From contig JAFWRL010000243.1 in assembly GCA_017520105.1 (NCBI GenBank), forward strand, positions 1 through 10,953: a stretch of DNA of 10,953 nucleotides. The letters run 5' to 3'. A model generated the notes under the pieces. The model was not told the DNA's origin. It worked only from the letters and a program-made list of their open reading frames with translations, and searched no databases. Source of the stretch: Fibrobacter sp. Lineage in GTDB: Bacteria > Fibrobacterota > Fibrobacteria > Fibrobacterales > Fibrobacteraceae. The position numbers were made by a program, and so were the translations under genes. Of the stretch, positions 1 to 5,687 are shown piece by piece. Each line of letters starts with the position of its first letter. The first letter of the stretch is position 1.

Positions 1-162
1 GATATGCAGGGCCGTGTTGTCCGTGCGTTTAATCTCGGGAACCGAACCGCCGGTACACATTTTGAAACTCGTTCTGTCGAAAATCTGCCTCGAGGCCGCT
101 ACATCGGTGTGCTGCAAGTGAACGGCAAGGCGACCGAAAAAGTGATATTGTTGAAGAGATAG
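1..162 (+). CDS. C-terminal end of a secreted protein with a sorting-tail-like domain (partial)
   Basis: Frame 1 is open from the window edge to a TAG at 160-162, giving the last 53 residues of a protein whose body lies upstream. Visible features are a DMQGRVVRAF strand, a central stretch of short beta-strand-like segments, an LPRGRYIGVLQ motif and the ending KVILLKR. The order D-x-x-G-[RK]-x-V, then L-x-x-G-x-Y, then a hydrophobic strand and a basic end is the pattern of Por-type (type IX) secretion tail domains and of similar C-terminal modules on Fibrobacter surface enzymes. I infer an exported, perhaps surface-bound protein. The catalytic or binding part is outside the window, so its function cannot be given. 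A strong terminator follows about 45 bases after the stop. Confidence 0.7.
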   Translation, partial: DMQGRVVRAFNLGNRTAGTHFETRSVENLPRGRYIGVLQVNGKATEKVILLKR

Positions 163-205
163 AATTTGGAAATTTTGCGGGAAACGGCTAATATTTCCCC
201 AAAAC

Positions 206-236
206 AAAAAGCCTCGCATTTCTGCGAGGCTTTTTT
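206..236. terminator. Bidirectional intrinsic terminator
   Basis: A perfect 8-bp stem, GCCTCGCA (211-218) with TGCGAGGC (223-230), has a 4-base loop. It is flanked by an A-run on the left and TTTTTT (231-236) on the right. Read on the plus strand it ends the secreted-protein gene. Read on the minus strand the A-run becomes a T-tract just after the tRNA-His 3' end, so it also ends the tRNA transcript. Confidence 0.9.
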
Positions 237-239
237 GCG

Positions 240-314
240 GGTGGATGACCGGACTCGAACCGGCAACATCCAGAATCACAATCTGGGACTCTAACCAATT
301 GAGCTACATCCACC
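240..314 (-). tRNA. tRNA-His (anticodon GTG)
   Basis: The reverse complement folds as a standard cloverleaf. The acceptor stem is GTGGATG with CATCCAC, extended by an extra G(-1):C73 pair (positions 314 and 240), which is the hallmark of tRNA-His. The D-stem is GCTC/GAGT with a GGTTA loop. The anticodon stem is CCAGA/TCTGG around the loop TTGTGAT, giving anticodon GTG. The T-arm is GCCGG-TTCGAGT-CCGGT. After C73 the DNA reads CGC, so the CCA tail is not encoded and must be added by CCA transferase. A bidirectional terminator lies directly downstream and a promoter directly upstream. Confidence 0.97.
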
Positions 315-328
315 ATGTAGCGAGACCA

Positions 329-356
329 AATATAAAAAAGCCACCCCAAATTTCAA
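329..356 (-). promoter_or_regulatory. Promoter of tRNA-His
   Basis: On the minus strand TTGAAA (356-351) is followed after 16 bases by TATATT (334-329). A start point 7 bases past the -10 box falls near 322, about 8 bases before the tRNA 5' end. The -10 box with its next two bases (TATATTTG) also fits the TAnnTTTG element known from Bacteroidota. Confidence 0.65.
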
Positions 357-378
357 GGGATGGCGGTAACTTTTTTCC

Positions 379-406
379 AAAAAAGCCGTATTTGCGGCGC
401 AAACGG
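379..406 (-). terminator. Terminator of the zinc-knuckle protein gene
   Basis: Directly after the minus-strand stop codon (407-409) the transcript can form an imperfect hairpin, CCG-TTTGC pairing with GCAAA-(TA)-CGG over 406-386, followed by a run of six T on the minus strand (384-379). The stem has a small bulge. The position right behind the stop supports a real terminator. Confidence 0.65.
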
Positions 407-763
407 TTACTTTTTCTGCATGATTCTGAGAAAGTTGGCGCGTTTGAAGTCGTTCCTGTGCTCCATGCAGAAGCGAGGGTAAACGTATTGCTTCGGGAAA
501 ATGCGGATGGTGAAGGTGTTGTCGCAACCGTCGAGGCAGCACTTGAATTCCAAGTCCATGGCTTCGGCGTAGTTGTGGCGGAAGATGATGTTCTTGGATT
601 CGATGTTCTCGATATCTTTTTTCTGCTTCTGGCGCTGCTTGATGTCGCGGTGCAGTTCGCAGTACTTGGCAATCGGGTGTCCCCAGAATTCGCGGCCGCA
701 GCCGGGTTCCTGGCAAACTTTGAGCTTGATGCGCTTTTTCTTTTTGTACTTAGGTAATTGCAT
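407..763 (-). CDS. Small lysine-rich protein with two zinc-knuckle repeats (hypothetical)
   Basis: The product is 118 aa and starts MQLPKYKKKKR, a strongly basic N-terminus. It contains two copies of one Cys/His pattern: C17-x4-C22-x12-C35-x2-H38 and C75-x4-C80-x18-C99-x2-H102. The final C-[EM]-[LE]-H elements are each followed by a basic helix (RDIKQRQKQKK and RNDFKRANFLR). This looks like two treble-clef or zinc-ribbon-like knuckles made by internal duplication, each probably binding one zinc ion. A basic two-knuckle protein suggests binding to RNA, DNA or the ribosome, but that is inference and I do not recognise a named family. The start is supported by GAGGT about 4 bases upstream of the ATG and by a promoter that leaves a 14-base leader. 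It has its own terminator and is separate from tRNA-His. Shadow frames on the opposite strand are less convincing because they run through the tRNA. Confidence 0.82.
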   Translation of the reverse strand: MQLPKYKKKKRIKLKVCQEPGCGREFWGHPIAKYCELHRDIKQRQKQKKDIENIESKNIIFRHNYAEAMDLEFKCCLDGCDNTFTIRIFPKQYVYPRFCMEHRNDFKRANFLRIMQKK

Positions 764-783
764 AGTGACCTCGATTAGTGGTA

Positions 784-812
784 AAGATAATAAAAAAAGG
801 GATTTTTGTAAA
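784..812 (-). promoter_or_regulatory. Promoter of the zinc-knuckle protein gene
   Basis: The minus strand reads TTTACA (812-807), a 17-base spacer containing a T7 run, then TATCTT (789-784) followed by TA. The expected start point is near 777, giving a 14-base leader that still includes the GAGGT ribosome-binding site before the ATG at 763. It is one of three TATCTTTA boxes in this window placed at a gene start. Confidence 0.65.
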
Positions 813-898
813 AATATCGATTTTGCAGGGGGTATTTTGGACCAAATTTCCGAAAAAAGCGTGTTATATAAGAGGAACTTTCAAAAAAAGGAATGCTT

Positions 899-1741
899 AT
901 GAAACGTTTGTGGATTTTGGCCCTGGCGGGCTTGTGCGCTTGTCTTTGGGGTTGCATGTACGTGAGCGGGTCGGAGGAGGGGGAATCTTCCATGCGGCTT
1001 ACTGCGCTTGACGTGGGCCAGGGGCTAGCGGTGCTTCTGGAACGGGAAGGGCGGTTCGCGCTTTACGATTTCGGGCCGGATTCGGTGGGTGTGGTGGATT
1101 CTCTTTTGAATCGCGGGGCGGATACGCTGGAATGGGTGGTGCTTAGCCATTTTCACCGCGACCATATTGGCGGTTTTCTGGAACTTTTGGGGCGGGGCGT
1201 TTTTGTGCGGCGGCTTTACGTGGGGCCGGATTTGTTGAGCAGTTTTTTCCGCGATAGCGTTTATCGCGTGGCGCAAAGGCTCGGTGTCCCGGTGGATACT
1301 CTTGAACGCGGGGAGCGTGTCTGGTTTGGCGGGGCGCGGTTTGACGTGCTTTGGCCGACGAGTTATGCGAAGGTGGAAGGGAACGGGGCGAGTTTGGTGT
1401 TGCTCGGGCGCTATGGCGAGGCGCGGGTGCTTTTGACAGGCGACTTGGATTCGCTTGGCGAGCGGCGGTTGCTGGAGATGAACCCGACGCTTTCGGCGGA
1501 ACTCTTGCAGGTGGCGCACCACGGGTCGGCGGGGAGCAGTACGCTCAAGTTCTTGTCGCAGGTGGCGCCGAAGTATGCATTTGTGAGCGTGGGGGCGGGG
1601 AACAGTTATGGGCACCCGGTAGAGTCTGTTGTTCGTAAACTGAACTTGGTGCTTGGGGATTCGGCGAAGTTGTTCCGCACGGATTTGCGGGGGAGCGTTG
1701 CTTTTGAATTGGATTCGGCGATGGGTGTGGTGGTGCCGTGA
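899..1741 (+). CDS. Lipoprotein with a ComEC-type metallo-beta-lactamase domain
   Basis: The product is 280 aa. I chose the ATG at 899 over the one at 893 because AAGGA (888-892) sits 6 bases before 899 but touches 893. Residues 1-19 form a short lipoprotein signal ending LWGC, with lipidated Cys19 likely; the Trp at -2 is unusual, and Cys15 (LCAC) is an alternative. The rest is one metallo-beta-lactamase fold: D38-VGQG, the metal site HFHRDH (84-89) followed by IGG, TGD at 180-182, HHGS at 207-210 and NSYGHP at 235-240. DVGQG, TGD, HHGS and SYGHP are the markers of the C-terminal hydrolase domain of ComEC/Rec2, the DNA-uptake channel. Here that domain stands alone with no competence membrane segments. 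By family analogy it may be a phosphodiesterase or nuclease held in the envelope, but the substrate is unproven. The coding strand is rich in GGG and GCG codons, unlike purA and aroA. The next gene begins 21 bases later on the same strand. Confidence 0.87.
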   Translation: MKRLWILALAGLCACLWGCMYVSGSEEGESSMRLTALDVGQGLAVLLEREGRFALYDFGPDSVGVVDSLLNRGADTLEWVVLSHFHRDHIGGFLELLGRGVFVRRLYVGPDLLSSFFRDSVYRVAQRLGVPVDTLERGERVWFGGARFDVLWPTSYAKVEGNGASLVLLGRYGEARVLLTGDLDSLGERRLLEMNPTLSAELLQVAHHGSAGSSTLKFLSQVAPKYAFVSVGAGNSYGHPVESVVRKLNLVLGDSAKLFRTDLRGSVAFELDSAMGVVVP

Positions 1742-1747
1742 TTTTTT

Positions 1748-1753
1748 TATATT
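1748..1753 (+). promoter_or_regulatory. Possible -10 box giving a near-leaderless transcript
   Basis: TATATT lies 9 bases before the ATG at 1763, so transcription would begin about 3 bases upstream of the start codon. No Shine-Dalgarno is visible between the two genes. I see no matching -35 box, so read-through from the lipoprotein gene remains possible. Confidence 0.35.
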
Positions 1754-1762
1754 GCTCGCGCG

Positions 1763-3469
1763 ATGGTTCACAAGATTCACATACCGGTCATGGGAATTTG
1801 CTATACGGCGGACACGCCGATTCGCGTGGCTCATTTTGGCATTACGTCCGTGATTTCGCTTGTGGATGACGGACTCCTCGAAGAATACCGTATGGCTTAT
1901 GCGGAGCGCTTGGGGCTCGATTTGGGGTCTCCGCAGACGGCCCGGATTGGGCGCATCCGTTCTTATTTGGATTTTGTGGCAGACGAGGTGGAGCGCAAGT
2001 TCAATAGGCTTTGTGCGGGGCGGTTCGATGGCGGGAGCGATAAGGATCTGTATTTTTTGATGCTTCCGCTGGATTCGCCGCTCCGCGTGGAATATGATGG
2101 AGTTTTTGCGAAGACAGGGCTTGCACGGCTTGCCGCCGAGGCTGCGCTTACCGAGAAGATGGAACCGGGCGAAATCCAGGCGAATATCATGGTCGGACTC
2201 AATCACGAGGAGGCGGCGTTCGATGCGGTTCGCGGCTTTGCTGCCTCAAAAGTGAAAGGCTCGCTTGTGCTGAGCGCGGGCGTGAATTTGGCTGTATTCG
2301 AGGAAATCGCGAAATGCAAGGACTTTTACAGGACGGCGACGCATGCGCCTACGAAGAAAGTTATCCTTAAGGTTTCGGATTACCGTTCGGCGCTTGTTCA
2401 GGGGCGCTACTTGGCGAAAAAGGGCGTGGAGGTTTATGAATACCGCATTGAATCCGGCGTGAACTGTGGCGGCCATGCGTTTTTTGAATCGAAAAAATTG
2501 CTGCTTGACGTTGTCCGTGAATTTGTCGAAAAACGTGAAGAACTGTTTGAAACGACGCATGCGATGATAGCGAAGTTCGCATCGTCTAGTGCGGCTGTAA
2601 ATGCGCCGGTGCAAGTGATTGTCCCGCCGCCGAAACCAGCGCGGATTACGGCTCAGGGCGGGCTTTGCGCTCCTGAAGATATCGAAAAAGTCATGGCCTT
2701 CGGCATTGACGGCGTGGGTGTCGGGACTCCGTTTTTGCTTGTGCCGCAGGTGACAAGCGTCGATAAGGAAACGCGGCGTTTGCTAGTAGCTGCAAAGCCT
2801 GAAGATGTCTATATAAGCAATGCTTCGCCACTTGAAATCCCGTTCGTGAATTTGCGGACTTCGACCGCGGCAAAACTTTGTCAGCAAAAAATTCGGGAGT
2901 ATTTTGCGCCGCAAGGGGAAAAATCTAGGGCACCGGAATTGAAGCTTGGATTCCCGTGTCGTCAGCATTATCTTTGCCGTGCGGTGCCTGGATTTGAACA
3001 TCCCGTATGCATGGCGTCCCGCGAGTACGTGGTGCATCGTTTGGCCGAAATCGACCGCTTGGAAAAAGAGGAACTGGACTGTCTTTCTGGAGGGAGCGAA
3101 GCGACCGATAGAATCCATGAGGCGGTTGCGGCGATTCGCGAAAAGTATAACGAACTTCGCCGTATGACACTTTCACGTGAGTGCATCTGTCGGTTCCTCG
3201 GAAACGCGGGCCGTGAAGAAATCCGCGAGAAAAGTCCGTCGCTCCATTACCAGCCGGAATGCGTTGCTGTTGCCCGCGGTTCGCAACCCGCCCGCGTGCG
3301 TGAACCCGTAACTATTTGCCCGAATCCGGACATCGGCTATTTCGATCGTGAATACACGCTTCTAGAAATGATGCGTCACCTTTATGGCACGGGGCCGCGC
3401 CTTACGCCCAAGGACAAGCCAAGCGCATTTGAGGTTGAAGAACGCTTGCTGAAAAATGCGCTGTTGTAA
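1763..3469 (+). CDS. Nitronate monooxygenase-like TIM-barrel protein with Cys-rich C-terminal region (uncharacterised)
   Basis: The product is 568 aa. The N-terminus (PVMGICYTADTPIRVAHFG, residues 8-26) and three glycine motifs, SGVNCGGHAF (231-240), TAQGGLC (296-302) and DGVGVGTPF (316-324), resemble the FMN-binding (beta/alpha)8 barrel of nitronate monooxygenase / 2-nitropropane dioxygenase enzymes, where GGHxG and GG...G-x-x-x-GT-x-F contact flavin and substrate. The protein is much longer than that family's usual 320-350 aa. There is extra helical sequence at about 36-150 and a C-terminal region (about 390-568) carrying Cys399, 405, 416, 440, 474, 476, 500 and 519, which could bind a metal or Fe-S cluster. 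I recall similar long proteins annotated only as hypothetical or nitropropane dioxygenase-like in Bacteroidota; the reaction is unknown. The ATG at 1763 has no Shine-Dalgarno; Met10 at 1790 is an alternative start. It lies 21 bases after the lipoprotein gene and converges with the thioesterase gene. Confidence 0.85.
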   Translation: MVHKIHIPVMGICYTADTPIRVAHFGITSVISLVDDGLLEEYRMAYAERLGLDLGSPQTARIGRIRSYLDFVADEVERKFNRLCAGRFDGGSDKDLYFLMLPLDSPLRVEYDGVFAKTGLARLAAEAALTEKMEPGEIQANIMVGLNHEEAAFDAVRGFAASKVKGSLVLSAGVNLAVFEEIAKCKDFYRTATHAPTKKVILKVSDYRSALVQGRYLAKKGVEVYEYRIESGVNCGGHAFFESKKLLLDVVREFVEKREELFETTHAMIAKFASSSAAVNAPVQVIVPPPKPARITAQGGLCAPEDIEKVMAFGIDGVGVGTPFLLVPQVTSVDKETRRLLVAAKPEDVYISNASPLEIPFVNLRTSTAAKLCQQKIREYFAPQGEKSRAPELKLGFPCRQHYLCRAVPGFEHPVCMASREYVVHRLAEIDRLEKEELDCLSGGSEATDRIHEAVAAIREKYNELRRMTLSRECICRFLGNAGREEIREKSPSLHYQPECVAVARGSQPARVREPVTICPNPDIGYFDREYTLLEMMRHLYGTGPRLTPKDKPSAFEVEERLLKNALL

Positions 3470-3508
3470 ATGTTCTGGATGACGCGGGGGCGTTTCCTAT
3501 TACGTTTT

Positions 3509-3536
3509 CTTCCTACTTCCTACCGCCTACTTCCGA
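3509..3536. repeat. Four-unit heptamer tandem repeat
   Basis: Four 7-base units lie head to tail: CTTCCTA, CTTCCTA, CCGCCTA, CTTCCGA. Units 1 and 2 are identical; units 3 and 4 differ at two and one positions. One strand is almost all pyrimidine apart from the A/G at unit ends. It fills most of the gap between the two convergent genes, where I see no clear hairpin-plus-T terminator. Confidence 0.8.
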
Positions 3537-3543
3537 CTAAATT

Positions 3544-4290
3544 CTAATCCGCGAATCCGATTCTCGCTTGGAAGTGGCATTGCGTCATGTCGTCGGCGTT
3601 CATTCCGAAAACATAGGCGTGATGGTTCGTGTTCTTGAACCGTACGATGTTCACCTTGCTGCCAAGCGGAATTTGCGAGATGTAGTTTATCTGTATCGAG
3701 CGGATTCTTCTAGTCTTGAGTTCGTCGGCGTCGAGCGAGTCCATGACCCAATCGACATAGCGGCAATGGTTCACGTGGTTGTTCATGTCGAGGTCGCTGT
3801 ATTTCGCCATTTCGGTACGCACGATCTTGGGCTCGATTTGCGGGTCGAGTATGTCCATCATCTCGGGGAGCGCGTTCTTCCCTTGCATGAGCGGAATCGG
3901 GTAGGGCGAGTTTGCTGGGTTTTCGGACTTGCCGGTTTTCATGTTCACCAAGAGCCACGACGATGTCGCCTGTGCGATGGAATGCCCTTGCGCATCGAGG
4001 ACGGAGTAGTCCTTGAGATAAACTTTGTCCTTGATGATGTCTTTTGCCCACGTGGAGATGGCGAGCTTTTCGCCCCACACCGGGTGGTGCAACAGGCGAA
4101 TCTTCATGCGCGTGATGACCGTGGTGTAGCCTGCCTTCATCATCTTCCAGATGCCGAATCCGTTTTGCTCGGCGTCTGCGATGGCGGTTTCTTCCATGAA
4201 CAGGAATAGGTTTGAAAGCTTGAGTCGGCTGTGGTGGTCGCAATCCGAGAAACGTACTTCGAAATTTTTGGTAGTAACTTCCTGTTCCAT
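3544..4290 (-). CDS. Acyl-ACP thioesterase
   Basis: The product is 248 aa from the ATG at 4290, chosen because GAGG lies 6 bases upstream and because the extra 15 residues of the longer reading frame (from 4335) do not look like the family. The protein is a double hot-dog acyl-ACP thioesterase (FatA/FatB-like, Pfam Acyl-ACP_TE), which releases free fatty acids from acyl carrier protein in the cytoplasm. The first hot-dog domain has VRFSDCDHHSRLKLSNLFLFMEE (residues 12-34) and WKMMKAGYTTVITRMKI (48-64). The second has the family hallmark YSDLDMNNHVNHCRYVDW (164-181), with D168, N170 and H172 matching the Asp-x-Asn-x-His catalytic set of plant FatB. The plant Glu-Cys pair further on appears to be Gln-Ile here (in YISQIPLGS). 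It is divergent from aroA with an 89-base gap and convergent with the TIM-barrel gene. No fatty-acid genes adjoin it. Confidence 0.92.
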   Translation of the reverse strand: MEQEVTTKNFEVRFSDCDHHSRLKLSNLFLFMEETAIADAEQNGFGIWKMMKAGYTTVITRMKIRLLHHPVWGEKLAISTWAKDIIKDKVYLKDYSVLDAQGHSIAQATSSWLLVNMKTGKSENPANSPYPIPLMQGKNALPEMMDILDPQIEPKIVRTEMAKYSDLDMNNHVNHCRYVDWVMDSLDADELKTRRIRSIQINYISQIPLGSKVNIVRFKNTNHHAYVFGMNADDMTQCHFQARIGFAD

Positions 4291-4364
4291 GTTGTCCTCA
4301 CAAAGTTTATTGCATTTTCGAGTGGCTTTCGTCACGCGTGAACTAACCCACCCTAATAAAAATG

Positions 4365-4370
4365 TATAAT
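4365..4370 (+). promoter_or_regulatory. -10 box of the aroA operon, near-leaderless
   Basis: A perfect TATAAT ends 9 bases before the chosen aroA ATG (4380). A start point 7 bases past the box falls at about 4377, leaving a leader of 0-3 bases. No Shine-Dalgarno is present and no good -35 box lies 16-18 bases upstream. The in-frame ATG at 4362 overlaps this box and is therefore unlikely to be the start. Confidence 0.55.
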
Positions 4371-4379
4371 TTTTCTTGT

Positions 4380-5687
4380 ATGAACGACTTCCAATTTCGC
4401 CCTAGTTTTATTCAGCTTCCTGCTTATCATTCTTTCGATGGGTCCCTTTGCCTACCGGGTTCCAAGAGTATCACCAATCGTGTTTTTTTGATATCCGCTT
4501 TGGCTGAAGGGACGACCACGCTCAACAATCTCTTGAAAAGTGACGATACCCGTTACATGGGCGAGGCGCTGCAGCGTCTGGGTGCGAAAATCGATTTTAC
4601 GGACGACTATACCAATGCCGTTGTGGAAGGCCATGCCGGGCCGTTTGATGCACCGAGTCCGTCGATTGAACTGTTCCTTGGCAATGCCGGTACGGCGATG
4701 CGCTCGCTGACGGCGGCCCTTTCGCTTGGCTGGGGCAAGTTCATATTGCGTGGCGAAGAACGCATGGCCGAACGCCCGATTCAGGATCTTGTCGATGCGC
4801 TCCGCACGCTGGGCGCCGATATCAAATATTTAGAATCGGAAGGCTATCCGCCGGTCCGCATCAAGGCAGACGGTCTCAATGGCGGTGACGTGAGTGTTCG
4901 TGGAAATATTTCGAGCCAGTACCTTACGGCGCTTCTGATTTGCGCTCCGTACTGCAAGACTCCGCTCCACATCCACGTAGATGGCGAATTGATTTCGGCG
5001 CCTTACATTGAACTTACGCTCGACGTGATGAAGCGCTTTGGCATTGTCGTGCGGCATGACGACTTGAGGGAGTTCTATGTTCCGCAGGGGCACTACAAGT
5101 CTCCTGGAAAGTTCTTTGTCGAAGGCGATGCGAGTTCCGCGAGTTATCCGCTTGCGGCGGCGGCGATTGCGAAGGGCAATGTGCGCGTGCTCGGCGTCGG
5201 TAGCAACAGCCACCAGGGCGATGTGGGTTTTGCGAAGGTCCTCGAAAAGATGGGCGCGAAGGTGACGATTGGCCCGGACTGGATTGAATGCGACGGTCGC
5301 GGTTGCGAACTCACGGGAATTGACATGAACCTGAACGACATCCCGGATGCGGCGATGACTGTTTCTGTGCTTGCGCTTTTTGCGAAAGGGACGACCACGA
5401 TTCGTGGCATCGGCAGTTGGCGCGTGAAGGAGACCGATCGCATTGCCGCTATCTCTGCGGAACTGCAGAAGGTGGGCGCCCGCGTGGTGGCCGATATGGA
5501 CACGATTACGATTGAACCGCCGGAACAGTTGATGCCGGCGACGATTGAAACTTACAACGACCACCGCATGGCGATGTGCTTTAGCCTGGTGTCCTTGGGT
5601 GGTGTGCCTATCAAGATTCTTGACCCTGCATGCGTGAACAAGACTTATCCCCATTTCTTTGAAGATTTTGGAAGACTGGCCCAATGA
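4380..5687 (+). CDS. aroA: 3-phosphoshikimate 1-carboxyvinyltransferase (EPSP synthase)
   Basis: The product is 435 aa, near the 427 aa of E. coli AroA, to which it is closely similar throughout. It transfers the enolpyruvyl group of PEP to shikimate-3-phosphate, the sixth step of the shikimate pathway, in the cytoplasm. Visible family motifs are PGSKSITNR (26-34, with the essential Lys29), LGNAGTAMR (100-108), ERPIQDLVDALR, SSQYLTALL, EGDASSASY, NDIPDAAMT (catalytic Asp), RVKETDR, YNDHRMAMCFSLV and ILDPACVNKTYP. It is a class I type enzyme by motif. One notable difference is Ser109 (codon TCG at 4704-4706) where E. coli has Pro101, directly after GTAMR. The start at 4380 rather than 4362 is chosen because 4362 overlaps a TATAAT box. 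The stop overlaps the next ATG by 4 bases (ATGA), so aroA heads a coupled three-gene operon. Confidence 0.97.
   Translation: MNDFQFRPSFIQLPAYHSFDGSLCLPGSKSITNRVFLISALAEGTTTLNNLLKSDDTRYMGEALQRLGAKIDFTDDYTNAVVEGHAGPFDAPSPSIELFLGNAGTAMRSLTAALSLGWGKFILRGEERMAERPIQDLVDALRTLGADIKYLESEGYPPVRIKADGLNGGDVSVRGNISSQYLTALLICAPYCKTPLHIHVDGELISAPYIELTLDVMKRFGIVVRHDDLREFYVPQGHYKSPGKFFVEGDASSASYPLAAAAIAKGNVRVLGVGSNSHQGDVGFAKVLEKMGAKVTIGPDWIECDGRGCELTGIDMNLNDIPDAAMTVSVLALFAKGTTTIRGIGSWRVKETDRIAAISAELQKVGARVVADMDTITIEPPEQLMPATIETYNDHRMAMCFSLVSLGGVPIKILDPACVNKTYPHFFEDFGRLAQ

Noticed and set aside
245..757. A 170-codon plus-strand frame
   Set aside because: It runs antisense through tRNA-His and the zinc-knuckle gene; the minus-strand gene has promoter, ribosome-binding site, terminator and ordered Cys/His motifs.
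837..869. TTGGAC and TTATAT as a promoter for the lipoprotein gene
   Set aside because: The spacer is 21 bases, too long for a sigma-70-type promoter; a TATATA at 865-870 may be a -10 box but has no partner.
960..1200. Possible G-quadruplex in G-rich stretches of the lipoprotein gene
   Set aside because: I could not find four well-spaced runs of three or more G; the runs reflect Gly codons.
1025..2206. A 393-codon open frame on the minus strand across the lipoprotein and TIM-barrel genes
   Set aside because: It is antisense to two genes with clear motifs, spans their junction, and its translation is rich in Arg, His and Pro with no recognisable domain: a shadow of biased codon use.
4362..4379. 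Upstream in-frame ATG for aroA
   Set aside because: It overlaps the TATAAT box and adds six residues not expected in the family.
4830..5684. A 284-codon minus-strand frame opposite aroA
   Set aside because: aroA is certain on the plus strand and the antisense product is a low-information Arg/His-rich shadow.
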